Shown here: positions 7,906 to 16,919 of the stretch, piece after piece
How positions within the stretch are numbered: the first letter of the stretch is position 1
How the letters are laid out: the number at the start of each line of letters is the position of its first letter
DNA from: Streptomyces gossypii
Lineage (GTDB): Bacteria; Actinomycetota; Actinomycetes; Streptomycetales; Streptomycetaceae
Assembly: GCF_025165795.1 (NCBI RefSeq)
Contig: NZ_JAJAGO010000025.1
Span: forward strand, 1-39,617
Direction: 5' to 3'
DNA: 39,617 nucleotides
Notes under the pieces: model-generated
The model's input: only the letters and a program-made list of their open reading frames with translations
The model's database searches: none
What the model was told of the DNA's origin: nothing
Program-made: the position numbers and the translations under genes

Positions 7906-10142
7906 TGGGAGGCGTCGTCCTTCCCGCTGTCGGCATCGTCGGCCTCGGCGTCGCCTTCGGCCTCCTCGTCGAGGACCGGGATCAGCGAGAGCTTGCCCCG
8001 CTGGTCGATCTCGGCGATCTCGACCTGGACCTTCTGGCCGACGCCGAGCACGTCCTCGACGTTCTCCACGCGCTTGCCGCCGGCGAGCTTGCGGATCTGC
8101 GAGATGTGCAGCAGGCCGTCCTTGCCCGGAAGCAGGGAGACGAAGGCTCCGAAGGTGGTGGTCTTCACGACCGTGCCGAGGTAGCGCTCGCCGACCTCGG
8201 GCATCGTCGGGTTGGCGATGCCGTTGATCGTGGCGCGGGCGGCGTCGGCGGCCGGGCCGTCGGAGGCACCGATGTAGATGGTGCCGTCGTCCTCAATGGA
8301 GATGTCGGCGCCGGTGTCCTCCTGGATCTGGTTGATCATCTTGCCCTTGGGGCCGATGACCTCGCCGATCTTGTCCACCGGGATCTTGACGGTGATGATG
8401 CGCGGGGCGTTCGGGGACATCTCGTCGGGGACGTCGATGGCCTCGTTCATCACATCAAGGATGTGCAGCCGGGCGTCGCGGGCCTGCTTGAGGGCCGCGC
8501 CGAGCACGGACGCCGGGATGCCGTCCAGCTTGGTGTCCAGCTGGAGGGCGGTGACGAACTGCCGGGTACCGGCGACCTTGAAGTCCATGTCGCCGAAGGC
8601 GTCCTCGGCACCGAGGATGTCGGTCAGCGTCACGTAGTGCGTCTCGCCCTCGATCTCCTGCGAGATCAGACCCATGGCGATACCGGCGACGGGGGCCCTG
8701 AGCGGCACACCGGCGTTCAGCAGCGACATGGTCGAGGCACAGACCGAACCCATCGAGGTGGAGCCGTTCGAGCTGAGCGCCTCCGAGACCTGACGGATCG
8801 CGTACGGGAACTCCTCGCGGGCGGGCAGCACCGGCACCAGAGCGCGCTCGGCCAGCGCGCCGTGGCCGATCTCCCGGCGCTTGGGCGAGCCGACCCGGCC
8901 GGTCTCACCGGTGGAGTAGGGCGGGAAGTTGTAGTTGTGCATGTACCGCTTGCGGGTCACCGGCGAGAGGGTGTCCAGCTGCTGCTCCATGCGGAGCATG
9001 TTCAGCGTGGTCACGCCCAGGATCTGGGTCTCGCCGCGCTCGAACAGCGCCGAACCGTGCACCCGCGGGATCGCCTCGACCTCGGCGGCGAGCGTACGGA
9101 TGTCCGTGACGCCGCGGCCGTCGATGCGCTTCTTCTCCTTGATGACGCGCTCGCGCACCAGCGTCTTGGTCAGCGCGCGGTACGCGGCGGAGATCTCCTT
9201 CTCGCGCCCCTCGAACTGCGGCAGCAGCTTCTCGGCGGCGAGCGCCTTGACACGGTCCAGCTCGGTCTCACGCTCCTGCTTGCCCCCGATGGTCAGGGCC
9301 TGCGCGAGCTCGTCCCGAACAGCCTGGGTCAGCGCGTCAAGCACGTCGTCCTGGAAGTCCAGGAAGATCGGGAACTCGCCGGTCGGCTTGGCCGCCTTGG
9401 CGGCCAGCTCGGCCTGCGCCTTGCAGAGGGTCTTGATGAACGGCTTCGCCGCGTCCAGACCGGCGGCGACGACCTCCTCGGTGGGGGACTCGGCACCACC
9501 CTGGACCAGCTCGATCGTCCGCTCGGTGGCCTCGGCCTCGACCATCATCACCGCGACGTCGCCGTCGGGGAGTACGCGGCCGGCGACGACCATGTCGAAG
9601 ACGGCGTCCTCAAGCTCCGTGTGGGTGGGGAAAGCCACCCACTGGCCGCGGATCAGGGCGACACGGGTGCCGCCGATCGGGCCGGAGAAGGGCAGGCCCG
9701 CCAGCTGGGTGGAGCAGGAGGCGGCGTTGATGGCGACCACGTCGTAGAGGTGGTCGGGGTTGAGCGCCATGATCGTCTCGACGACCTGGATCTCGTTGCG
9801 CAGGCCCTTCTTGAAGGACGGGCGCAGCGGGCGGTCGATCAGACGGCAGGTGAGGATCGCGTCCTCACTCGGGCGGCCCTCACGGCGGAAGAAGGAACCG
9901 GGGATCTTGCCCGCGGAGTACATCCGCTCCTCGACGTCCACCGTCAGGGGGAAGAAGTCGAGCTGGTCCTTGGGGTTCTTGGAGGCGGTGGTGGCCGACA
10001 GCACCATGGTGTCGTCGTCCAGGTAGGCCACGGCGGAACCGGCGGCCTGCTTTGCCAGCCGTCCCGTCTCGAAGCGGATGGTGCGGGTGCCGAAGGTGCC
10101 GTTGTCGATCACGGCTTCGGCGTAGTGGGTCTCGTTCTCCAC
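7902..10142 (-). CDS. pnp: Polyribonucleotide nucleotidyltransferase (PNPase)
   Basis: A 746-residue phosphorolytic 3'-5' exoribonuclease that in Streptomyces also makes RNA 3' tails. Domain order: first RNase PH domain with FFRREGRPSEDAILTCRLIDRP, a helical linker, second RNase PH domain with the conserved DIL and AEDAFGDMDFK segment, a KH domain with the GPKG loop, an S1 domain, and a short acidic tail. The GTG at 10142 (protein begins VENETHYAEAVI) has AGGAG nine bases upstream and matches the family N-terminus; the longest frame would add 22 unrelated residues. It follows rpsO behind tandem hairpins and overlaps the protease gene. In Streptomyces the rpsO-pnp transcript is known to be cut by RNase III in the spacer. 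Confidence 0.98.
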   Translation of the reverse strand: MENETHYAEAVIDNGTFGTRTIRFETGRLAKQAAGSAVAYLDDDTMVLSATTASKNPKDQLDFFPLTVDVEERMYSAGKIPGSFFRREGRPSEDAILTCRLIDRPLRPSFKKGLRNEIQVVETIMALNPDHLYDVVAINAASCSTQLAGLPFSGPIGGTRVALIRGQWVAFPTHTELEDAVFDMVVAGRVLPDGDVAVMMVEAEATERTIELVQGGAESPTEEVVAAGLDAAKPFIKTLCKAQAELAAKAAKPTGEFPIFLDFQDDVLDALTQAVRDELAQALTIGGKQERETELDRVKALAAEKLLPQFEGREKEISAAYRALTKTLVRERVIKEKKRIDGRGVTDIRTLAAEVEAIPRVHGSALFERGETQILGVTTLNMLRMEQQLDTLSPVTRKRYMHNYNFPPYSTGETGRVGSPKRREIGHGALAERALVPVLPAREEFPYAIRQVSEALSSNGSTSMGSVCASTMSLLNAGVPLRAPVAGIAMGLISQEIEGETHYVTLTDILGAEDAFGDMDFKVAGTRQFVTALQLDTKLDGIPASVLGAALKQARDARLHILDVMNEAIDVPDEMSPNAPRIITVKIPVDKIGEVIGPKGKMINQIQEDTGADISIEDDGTIYIGASDGPAADAARATINGIANPTMPEVGERYLGTVVKTTTFGAFVSLLPGKDGLLHISQIRKLAGGKRVENVEDVLGVGQKVQVEIAEIDQRGKLSLIPVLDEEAEGDAEADDADSGKDDASQ

Positions 10143-10318
10143 TCGGGATATCTCCTCGTCTGCGTCCGCCACCCGTGTGGCGGCGAACCGTCTGCGGCGA
10201 GGGCCCACCCGGTGCGGTGCCGGTCTTCGATCGAAGCACCCGGCTCGTGTTCGTGTCCGGGGGCCACTACCGAGGACCGGCGTCGTGTGGGCGGCGCTCG
10301 CCTCGTGCTGGTGTCCTG

Positions 10319-10347
10319 ATGTATGCCGTGCTGGGACCAGACTACAA
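10319..10347 (-). promoter_or_regulatory. Weak candidate pnp promoter
   Basis: Minus strand: TTGTAG at 10347-10342, a 17-bp spacer, then ATACAT at 10324-10319, just downstream of the rpsO-pnp hairpins. A separate pnp promoter is known in this intergenic region in Streptomyces, but the -10 match here is poor. The rest of 10143-10318 is an untranslated leader with no other feature I could support. Confidence 0.25.
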
Positions 10348-10356
10348 AGCTTCCGG

Positions 10357-10406
10357 TCGCCGTGAGACGGCGAAGGGAGCGGCCCCGTCGTTCGGGAACC
10401 GCTCCC
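10357..10406 (-). terminator. Tandem hairpins in the rpsO-pnp spacer
   Basis: Two adjacent stems lie 12 bases after the rpsO stop. The first has gggagcgg (10375-10382) pairing with ccgctccc (10399-10406), and an inner cccg/cggg stem. The second is tcgccgt/acggcga at 10357-10373 with a three-base loop. The position matches the rpsO-pnp spacer structure known to be processed by RNase III in Streptomyces. It can act as an attenuator, a processing site, or both. Confidence 0.72.
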
Positions 10407-10418
10407 CCTGCTCCTGTA

Positions 10419-10709
10419 CTAGCGGGCGCCTGCCGCGCCGCGGCGGATGCCGAGGCGCTCGACCAGGGCGCGGAAGCGCTGGATGTCCTTCTTCGCCAGG
10501 TACTGGAGAAGACGACGGCGCTGGCCGACGAGCAGCAGCAGACCACGACGCGAGTGGTGGTCGTGCTTGTGCAGCTTCAGGTGCTCGGTGAGGTCCGAGA
10601 TACGGCGCGAGAGCAGCGCCACCTGTACCTCGGGGGAGCCGGTGTCACCGTCCTTGGTGGCGAAATCGGAGATGATCTGCTTCTTCGTGGCGGCATCGAG
10701 GGATGACAC
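10419..10709 (-). CDS. rpsO: 30S ribosomal protein S15
   Basis: A 96-residue small-subunit protein that binds the central domain of 16S rRNA. The conserved core is GDTGSPEVQVALLSRRI, LTEHLKLHKHDHHSRRGL and LVGQRRRLLQYL. The GTG at 10709 is preceded by GAGGAG five bases upstream. It is the first gene of the leftward rpsO-pnp-protease unit. The last residues (GAAGAR) and the length are normal for the family. Confidence 0.98.
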   Translation of the reverse strand: MSSLDAATKKQIISDFATKDGDTGSPEVQVALLSRRISDLTEHLKLHKHDHHSRRGLLLLVGQRRRLLQYLAKKDIQRFRALVERLGIRRGAAGAR

Positions 10710-10790
10710 GCGTACTCCTCAGGGATTCTGGCCACCGAGCGCCCCTGGTCTGCATCACAGGGGAGTCTTCGACACTCGGGAGGCCGGACC

Positions 10791-10818
10791 AGCGTACCAG
10801 CGGGCGGCCAGTGGTCAG
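10791..10818 (-). promoter_or_regulatory. Candidate rpsO promoter
   Basis: Minus strand: CTGACC at 10818-10813, a 16-bp spacer, and TACGCT at 10796-10791. It lies about 80 bases before rpsO, in the only gap between the eccD stop and rpsO. Two promoters are known upstream of rpsO in Streptomyces; this is a by-eye match to one. Confidence 0.42.
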
Positions 10819-10859
10819 ACCGGCCCATGGCCCGCGAGTGCGAGGGGCGGCAGTGGGGA

Positions 10860-12335
10860 TCAGCTGGTCATGCTGCGGGCCGCGGAGTAGACGTCCATCA
10901 CCGCGAGGCACAGCGGGATGAGCGTCAGCAGCACGAACGTCTCGAAGATCTCCAGGAACCGTCCCCAGAAAGGGGTGATGCCCTTGCTCGGCACCACCAG
11001 CCCGATGGCGGTGATCAGCGCGGCCGCGGCCGCGAGCCCGGCGGTGAGCCAGACCGTACGCATGTCGAGGGCGCCCGTGTCCCCGGCGAGCATGTCCGCG
11101 ATGATCTGGGTCGGCGGGTTGAGCGCCATCCCGATCCCCAGCAGGGTGACGGCGCCCAGCCCCGCGACGAGCGCGCAGCTGACCTGCGAGGTGTAGCGGA
11201 AGAGACGGGCTCGCAGCAGCATCGCCAGCCCCGTCGCGAGGGCGAGCAGCTGACCCCAGCCCGAGTCGGAGAAGCCGAGCACTGCGGTGGCGCCGAGGAC
11301 GAGCGCCGCACAGCCGCCGACGAGTCCGACCAGCATCTCGTGGCCGCGACGGGCCTGGGCGGCGATGCGCTCCGCGTCGACGGGGCCCGCGGTGTCGGGG
11401 GTGGCGTCCGGGTCGTCGTCGTATCGCATGCTGCCGGACTGCGGCGCCGTGTAGCCGATCGGCAGCCGGGCGAAACGTGAGGAGAGGCCCGGCAGGAAGG
11501 CGACGAGGCCGACGGCGACCGGTGCACAGATCGAGGCCGTCTCTACCGGAGGGATGTCGCTGAGGATCGCGATGAAGGTGAGCAGGGTGCCGACCGCCGC
11601 GGCGAAGGCGACGGCGACGAACGGGCCGTCCCGGTCCGGCGAGGCGGCGATGAGCACGGTGAAGGCGACCAGCACCGCGACGCAGCCGAGCAGGAACTGG
11701 AGCCGCCCGATGCCGTGCCCGTCCTCCAGCGGCAGCAGTCCGGAGCCGGCGACCATGACGTTCGGGAGGGCACCGAGACCGAGTGCGACGGCGGAGACCC
11801 GGTCCCCGTACACCCGGGCCCGTACGGCCGCCAAGGCGACCAGCAGCACACCGGCGACACCGGCGAGGATGCCGGGCAGTGCGTGCATGTCGTGGCGCAC
11901 CGGGTCGGCGTACCAGAGCACGAAGGCCATGAGGACGAGCAGTACGGCGCCGCCGATCAGACCAGCGCCGCGCAGCAGGCTGTCGTCCCACAGCTTGCGG
12001 TCCCTGCTGACGGCGGTGGCGACGGCATCGGAAACGTCGTCGAAAACCGCGGGGGGCAGCGACTCTCCGAACGGCCGCAGGCTCAGTACGTCGCCGTCGA
12101 GGATGCGCTGTGCGGCGAACGACCGCCCGCTGTCCAGTACGGTGCCGTCGCGGCGTACCAAGTGGTAGCCGACCGGGGCCCCTTCGGCGGGGCTCTGACC
12201 GCTGAGCCGGAGGATCTCCGGGTAGATGTCCGCCACCGGGATGTCCTCGGGCAACGCCACATCGATACGGCTGTCGGGCGCGACGATGGTGACCCGGCAG
12301 AAGCCGGTGGCGGTTGCCGATGCCGTCGTACTCAC
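10860..12335 (-). CDS. eccD: Type VII secretion integral membrane protein EccD
   Basis: A 491-residue polytopic protein of the ESX membrane complex. The N-terminal 90 residues form a ubiquitin-like (YukD) domain (FCRVTIVAPDSRIDVALPEDIPVADIYPEIL). About 11 hydrophobic helices follow from residue 122 to the end, interrupted by a polar loop at about 302-336 that includes RYDDDPDATPDTAGP. The GTG at 12335 has GGGGGA about seven bases upstream. It diverges from eccC with a shared 310-base promoter region and ends 150 bases before rpsO. EccD forms the channel-proximal barrel of the ESX complex around EccC and EccB in known systems. Confidence 0.93.
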   Translation of the reverse strand: MSTTASATATGFCRVTIVAPDSRIDVALPEDIPVADIYPEILRLSGQSPAEGAPVGYHLVRRDGTVLDSGRSFAAQRILDGDVLSLRPFGESLPPAVFDDVSDAVATAVSRDRKLWDDSLLRGAGLIGGAVLLVLMAFVLWYADPVRHDMHALPGILAGVAGVLLVALAAVRARVYGDRVSAVALGLGALPNVMVAGSGLLPLEDGHGIGRLQFLLGCVAVLVAFTVLIAASPDRDGPFVAVAFAAAVGTLLTFIAILSDIPPVETASICAPVAVGLVAFLPGLSSRFARLPIGYTAPQSGSMRYDDDPDATPDTAGPVDAERIAAQARRGHEMLVGLVGGCAALVLGATAVLGFSDSGWGQLLALATGLAMLLRARLFRYTSQVSCALVAGLGAVTLLGIGMALNPPTQIIADMLAGDTGALDMRTVWLTAGLAAAAALITAIGLVVPSKGITPFWGRFLEIFETFVLLTLIPLCLAVMDVYSAARSMTS

Positions 12336-12527
12336 CTTGAGATCCCCCTCATGGGCTGCGTCACTGCACTGGCTTCGTCTCTGGTCTGCTCACTGACCGC
12401 TCACAGCACGTTCAGCGGGCGGGTACGTGTGCGGGAGTCTGACCGAACCGGACTCGCACCGGATCCAGCGCCGGGAGTACGGCACCGGCGGATGTGCCCG
12501 TTCGCTGCTGCGCATGCGCCGCGCGCT

Positions 12528-12555
12528 ACCCTACCGCTCCGCGTCTTCTTGTCAT
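12528..12555 (-). promoter_or_regulatory. Candidate eccD promoter
   Basis: Minus strand: ATGACA at 12555-12550 (five of six to TTGACA), a 16-bp spacer, and TAGGGT at 12533-12528. It would give an eccD leader of about 185 bases. It sits back to back with the candidate eccC -10 box at 12561, so the two promoters would overlap. Confidence 0.45.
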
Positions 12556-12560
12556 GCCAG

Positions 12561-12566
12561 TAGGAT
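12561..12566 (+). promoter_or_regulatory. Candidate eccC -10 box TAGGAT
   Basis: Plus-strand TAGGAT about 80 bases before the eccC start is a consensus streptomycete housekeeping -10. No good -35 is seen at 16-19 bp. The region 12336-12645 holds nothing else that I can support. Confidence 0.35.
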
Positions 12567-12645
12567 CGGCCCGCGCGGACGGGGTCCGTCGCCACGGGGG
12601 CGTCGGCCCAGGAACTGTCGCGTACGTATGACCGATTGGTGCGCC

Positions 12646-15600
12646 GTGAGTCAGATCGTCGTCAAGCGTCCGCCACGGGCCCTCCCGCCCAGTGTGCCGA
12701 GCGAGGACTTGACGCTTCAGCCGCCTCCCGAACTGCCGCGCGGGCAGCAGGAAGGCATGCTGATGCAGATCCTGCCCATGCTCGGCATGGGCGGTTCGGT
12801 CGTCTTCTTCTTCATGCCGGGCGCGCATCCCTTCATGCGCATCATGGGCATCGTGATGGTCGCCTCGACGATCGCCATGGTCATCGCCATGGTTGTCCGC
12901 TTTCGCAGGGGCACACAGGGGCAGATGTCGGAGATGCGGCGCGACTACCTCAAATACCTCGCGCAGACCCGGCGGAAAGTACGGAAGACGGCTCGGAAGC
13001 AGCGTGACGCGCAGTACTACCTGCATCCCTCGCCGGAACAGCTGTGGGCGCTGGTCGCCGAGGGCAGCCGGGTCTGGGAACGGCGCGCCGGAGACGGCGA
13101 CTTCGGCCAGGTGCGCATCGGCCTGGGCGCACAGCAGCTGTCGACTCCGCTGGTGGCCCCGGAGACCGCACCGGTTGACGAGCTGGAGCCGCTGACGGCG
13201 GGCGCGATGCACCAGTTCCTCTCCGCGCACGGCACCCTGGACGGGCTGCCGATGGCGGTCTCGCTCCGCGCCTTTTACCACATGACGGTCAGCGGAGAAC
13301 CCGAATCGGTGCACGGTACGGCGCGTGCCCTGATGGGTTCGCTGGTGTCCCTGCACTCGCCGGACGATCTGGTGGTCGCCGTGCTGGCGGGGTCCGGCGC
13401 GGCAGAGCGCTGGGAATGGGCCAAGTGGCTGCCGCACGTGCAGGCTCCGGGCACGGCGGACGGCGCGGGGACACAGCGGATGATCACGGACGATCCGCTG
13501 GAGCTGGAGTTTCTGCTCACCTCGAAGCTGGAGGGCAGGCCCCGGTTCAACTCGGCCGGACAGCCGCTGCTGGACCAGGCGCATGTGCTGGTGGTACTCG
13601 ACGGCGGTGCGACCGTGCCGCCGGGGTCGCTGCTCGCGGCCCCGGAGGGCCTGCAGGGCGTGACGGTGATCGAGGTGGTGCCTGGCGAGATCGACAACCC
13701 CCGCGGTGGTCTCTCGGTGACGGTGCGTCCCGGGAAACTGCAACTGGAATCCGGCCACGGCCTTGTCTACGACGGTCAGCCGGACGACCTGTCCCTGGCG
13801 GGCGCCGAAGCGCTCGCCAGGCAGCTGGCCCCGTTGCGGATGGGCAGCCGTGGCGACGACGACGAACCGCTGCTGGCGAACCTGGAGTTCACCGACCTGC
13901 TGAATCTCGGCGACGCGGCGTCGGTCGACGTACAGCGCACCTGGCGGCCGCGTTCGCAGGCGGAACGGCTCCGGGTGCCGATCGGCGTCGGCGAGGACGG
14001 TCAGCCGGTCATGCTGGACCTCAAGGAGGCGGCCGAAGAGGGCATGGGCCCGCACGGGCTGTGCGTGGGCGCCACCGGTTCGGGCAAGTCGGAACTGCTG
14101 CGCACCCTGGTACTGGGCCTGGCGGTCACCCACACCTCCGAGACCCTGAACTTCGTGCTCGCCGACTTCAAGGGCGGCGCGACCTTCGCGGGCATGTCCC
14201 AGATGCCGCATGTCGCCGCCGTCATCACCAACCTGGCGGACGATCTGACGCTGGTCGACCGCATGGGCGACTCCATCCGCGGCGAACTGAACCGCCGCCA
14301 GGAGATGCTGCGCGACGCCGGCAACTACGCGAACATCAAGGACTACGAGAAGGCCCGTACGGCGGGCGCCCCGCTCGCGCCGATCGCCTCACTCGTTCTG
14401 GTGATCGACGAGTTCAGCGAACTGCTGACCGCCAAGCCCGACTTCATCGACATGTTCATCCAGATCGGCCGCATCGGCCGCTCCCTCGGCGTGCATCTGC
14501 TGCTCGCCTCGCAGCGGCTGGAGGAGGGGCGGCTGCGCGGCCTGGAGACCTACCTGTCGTACCGCGTCGGGCTGCGGACGTTCTCCGCCGCGGAGTCCCG
14601 TGCGGCGCTGGGCGTCCCCGACGCGTACCACCTTCCGTCCGTGCCCGGCTCCGGCTATCTGAAGTTCGGCACCGACGAGATGACCCGCTTCAAGGCGGCG
14701 TACGTCTCAGGGGTGTACCGCTCCGGCGCCTCGGACGACGAGGAGACGAGGGGCCCGCTGCCCGCCAACCGGCGCCCGGTGCCGTTCACCGCCGCGAAGG
14801 TGCCCGTTCAGTACACGGCACCCGATCCGGCGACGACGGCCGCCGCGCGCGGGCCGGCCCCCGGCGGGGACGACGACGCGCTCGCGGACACCGTGCTGGA
14901 CGTCATCGTCCGCAAACTGGAGGGGCAGGGCACCCCGGCCCACCAGGTGTGGCTGCCCCCGCTGGAGACGGCGGCCCCGCTCGACGAGCTGCTGCCGGGC
15001 CTCACGGCGGTCGAGAACCGCGGTCTGACCCAGCCCGACTATCCGCGCATGGGCCAGCTCATCGTCCCGCTCGGCCTTGTCGACAAGCCCTTCGAGCAGC
15101 GGCGCGACCCGCTCTACTGCGACTTCTCCGGCGCCGCGGGTCACATGATGCTCCTCGGCGGCCCGCAGTCCGGCAAGTCCACCCTGCTGCGCACTCTGGT
15201 GTCCACCTTCGCGCTGACCCACACGCCCTACGAGGTCCAGTTCTACGGGCTCGACTTCGGCGGCGGCGGCCTCTCGGCCATCGCGGACCTCCCCCACGTG
15301 GGCGGCGTCGCCTCCCGCCTGGATCCGGAGCGGGTGCGGCGTACGGTCGCGGAGGTCGCCGGCATCCTCAACCAGCGCGAGGAGTACTTCCGGGCGAACG
15401 GCATCGACTCGATCGGCACCTTCCGCAGGCGCCGCGCCCGGGGCGAGATCACCGACCAGCCATGGGGCGACGTCTTCCTCATCGTCGACGGCTGGGGCAC
15501 CTTCAAGCAGGAGTACGACATGCTGGAGGAGGTCGTCACCAACATCGCCTCCCGCGGCCTCGGTTACGGCATCCACGTCATCATCGGCGCCTCCCGTCTG

Positions 15601-16623
15601 ATGGAGGTGCGGCCCGCGCTCAAGGACCAGCTCGCCAACCGGCTGGAGCTGCGGCTCGGCGACACCATGGACTCCGAGTTCAACCGCAAGGTGGCGGCGA
15701 ACGTCCCGGCCGATGTGCCCGGACGCGGGCAGTCGCCCGAAGCGCTGCACTTCATGACGGCGGTGCCCCGAATCGACGGGGTCGGTTCGGACTACGAGCT
15801 CTCCGACGCGACGGCGGCGATGAACCGGGCCGTCACCGACGCCTGGCACGGCGCCAAGGCCCCGGCGGTGCGGCTGCTGCCCCGCGAGTTCCCCGCCCAC
15901 GAGCTGCCCAAGGGCAACGACCGCCCGGAGCGGGGCGTCGCCTTCGCCATCGACGAGAACAACCTCGAACCCGTCTACGTCGACTTCGAGACCGACCCCT
16001 TCTTCCTCATCTTCGGCGACAGCGAGTCGGGCAAGACCAACCTCATCCGGCTGCTCGCCAAGCAGATCTGCGAGCGGTACACACCGGACGAGGCCCGCAT
16101 CGTGGTCGCGGACTACCGGCGTGCGCTGCTCAGCACGATCCCTGAGTCGCACCTCATCGTCTACGCGGCCATGTCCAACGCGATGGATACACACATGGCC
16201 GCCCTGGCGGACCTCATGGAGAAGCGGACTCCGCCGGAGGACGTCACGCCGCAGCAGCTGCGGGACCGCAGCTGGTGGAACGGGCCGAAGATGTTCATCA
16301 TCGTCGACGACTACGAACTGGTCTCCAACTCCAGCGGCAACCCGCTGGCCGCGCTGACGGACCACCTCCCGTTCGCCCGCGACATCGGCGTGTGCTTCAT
16401 CATCGCGCGCAGCGCGGCGGGCGCCTCGCGTTCGTCCTACGAGCCGTTCATGCAGCGCATAAAGGAGCTCGGCGCCCAGGGCGTGGTGCTGGCGGGTGAC
16501 CCGAGCGAGGGCGACCTGCTCGGCAACATCCGCGCTCGGCCCATGCCCCCCGGGCGTGGCTTCTTCGCCTCCCGCAAGCGGGGAACCCCGCTCGTACAGC
16601 TGGGTTGGTACCCGCCGGAGTAG
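12646..16623 (+). CDS. eccC: Type VII secretion ATPase EccC (FtsK/SpoIIIE type, fused)
   Basis: A 1325-residue motor ATPase that recognises and drives export of WXG100 substrates. Two transmembrane helices at about 37-75 are followed by a DUF-type linker and three FtsK/SpoIIIE ATPase domains. P-loops: GATGSGKS at 475-482, GGPQSGKS at 838-845 and GDSESGKT at 1124-1131. Walker B: domain 1 has VIDEF; domains 2 and 3 have VDGW and VDDY and so lack the catalytic glutamate, as is usual in EccC. The start GTG 12646 gives VSQIVVKRPPRALPP, the N-terminus I recall for streptomycete EccC. An ATG at 12628 is an alternative, and neither has a strong ribosome binding site. It is a single chain, not split into EccCa and EccCb. 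Confidence 0.95.
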   Translation: MSQIVVKRPPRALPPSVPSEDLTLQPPPELPRGQQEGMLMQILPMLGMGGSVVFFFMPGAHPFMRIMGIVMVASTIAMVIAMVVRFRRGTQGQMSEMRRDYLKYLAQTRRKVRKTARKQRDAQYYLHPSPEQLWALVAEGSRVWERRAGDGDFGQVRIGLGAQQLSTPLVAPETAPVDELEPLTAGAMHQFLSAHGTLDGLPMAVSLRAFYHMTVSGEPESVHGTARALMGSLVSLHSPDDLVVAVLAGSGAAERWEWAKWLPHVQAPGTADGAGTQRMITDDPLELEFLLTSKLEGRPRFNSAGQPLLDQAHVLVVLDGGATVPPGSLLAAPEGLQGVTVIEVVPGEIDNPRGGLSVTVRPGKLQLESGHGLVYDGQPDDLSLAGAEALARQLAPLRMGSRGDDDEPLLANLEFTDLLNLGDAASVDVQRTWRPRSQAERLRVPIGVGEDGQPVMLDLKEAAEEGMGPHGLCVGATGSGKSELLRTLVLGLAVTHTSETLNFVLADFKGGATFAGMSQMPHVAAVITNLADDLTLVDRMGDSIRGELNRRQEMLRDAGNYANIKDYEKARTAGAPLAPIASLVLVIDEFSELLTAKPDFIDMFIQIGRIGRSLGVHLLLASQRLEEGRLRGLETYLSYRVGLRTFSAAESRAALGVPDAYHLPSVPGSGYLKFGTDEMTRFKAAYVSGVYRSGASDDEETRGPLPANRRPVPFTAAKVPVQYTAPDPATTAAARGPAPGGDDDALADTVLDVIVRKLEGQGTPAHQVWLPPLETAAPLDELLPGLTAVENRGLTQPDYPRMGQLIVPLGLVDKPFEQRRDPLYCDFSGAAGHMMLLGGPQSGKSTLLRTLVSTFALTHTPYEVQFYGLDFGGGGLSAIADLPHVGGVASRLDPERVRRTVAEVAGILNQREEYFRANGIDSIGTFRRRRARGEITDQPWGDVFLIVDGWGTFKQEYDMLEEVVTNIASRGLGYGIHVIIGASRLMEVRPALKDQLANRLELRLGDTMDSEFNRKVAANVPADVPGRGQSPEALHFMTAVPRIDGVGSDYELSDATAAMNRAVTDAWHGAKAPAVRLLPREFPAHELPKGNDRPERGVAFAIDENNLEPVYVDFETDPFFLIFGDSESGKTNLIRLLAKQICERYTPDEARIVVADYRRALLSTIPESHLIVYAAMSNAMDTHMAALADLMEKRTPPEDVTPQQLRDRSWWNGPKMFIIVDDYELVSNSSGNPLAALTDHLPFARDIGVCFIIARSAAGASRSSYEPFMQRIKELGAQGVVLAGDPSEGDLLGNIRARPMPPGRGFFASRKRGTPLVQLGWYPPE

Positions 16624-16665
16624 GTCTCGGGGGGCGCCGTACGTAGGTCTCGGGGGCGCCGTACG
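16621..16665 (+). repeat. Tandem duplication at the eccC stop codon
   Basis: Two adjacent copies of taggtctcggggg(g)cgccgtacg, at 16621-16643 (23 bases) and 16644-16665 (22 bases), differ by one G. The first copy begins with the eccC stop TAG. Each copy contains the palindrome GGCGCC. It looks like a recent small duplication in the 3' untranslated region. Confidence 0.8.
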
Positions 16666-16919
16666 GACCGGCCGGGTATCTCCCCCGGGGGCTCTTCCCC
16701 CAGAGGGACCTTCCCTGTCCTGGTGCCGAAGTAGTGTGGGGCCACGAGCCGCGCTGACTCCGTCTGCCTCGGGGAAAACCCACGGCACGCCCGGCGCCCG
16801 CGATCCATGACGGTCTCCGCGACTCCAGGGAATCGGGTGCGCTGCGCGGGCATCCGCGTTCATCACGCCGTGCGGCGTGGGGGAAGCCCCCGCCGCCCTC
16901 CACGAAGGGACCTTCGCCA
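16666..16919 (+). other. Spacer between eccC and the DUF397 gene
   Basis: No gene is visible. A short stem ggggg/ccccc with loop ctctt (16687-16701) could help end eccC transcripts. TAGTGT at 16732-16737 is a possible -10 box for the downstream gene, with only a poor -35 (ttccct, 15 bp upstream). A GC-rich imperfect hairpin lies at about 16872-16896, close to the DUF397 start. All weak. Confidence 0.35.

Noticed and set aside
8106..10319. 737-codon plus-strand frame antisense to pnp
   Set aside because: Shadow of PNPase; Gly/His/Arg/Val-rich composition with no domain and no ribosome binding site.
13416..16145. 909-codon frame overlapping eccC in another phase
   Set aside because: Arginine-rich out-of-frame translation of EccC; third-position GC supports the EccC frame.
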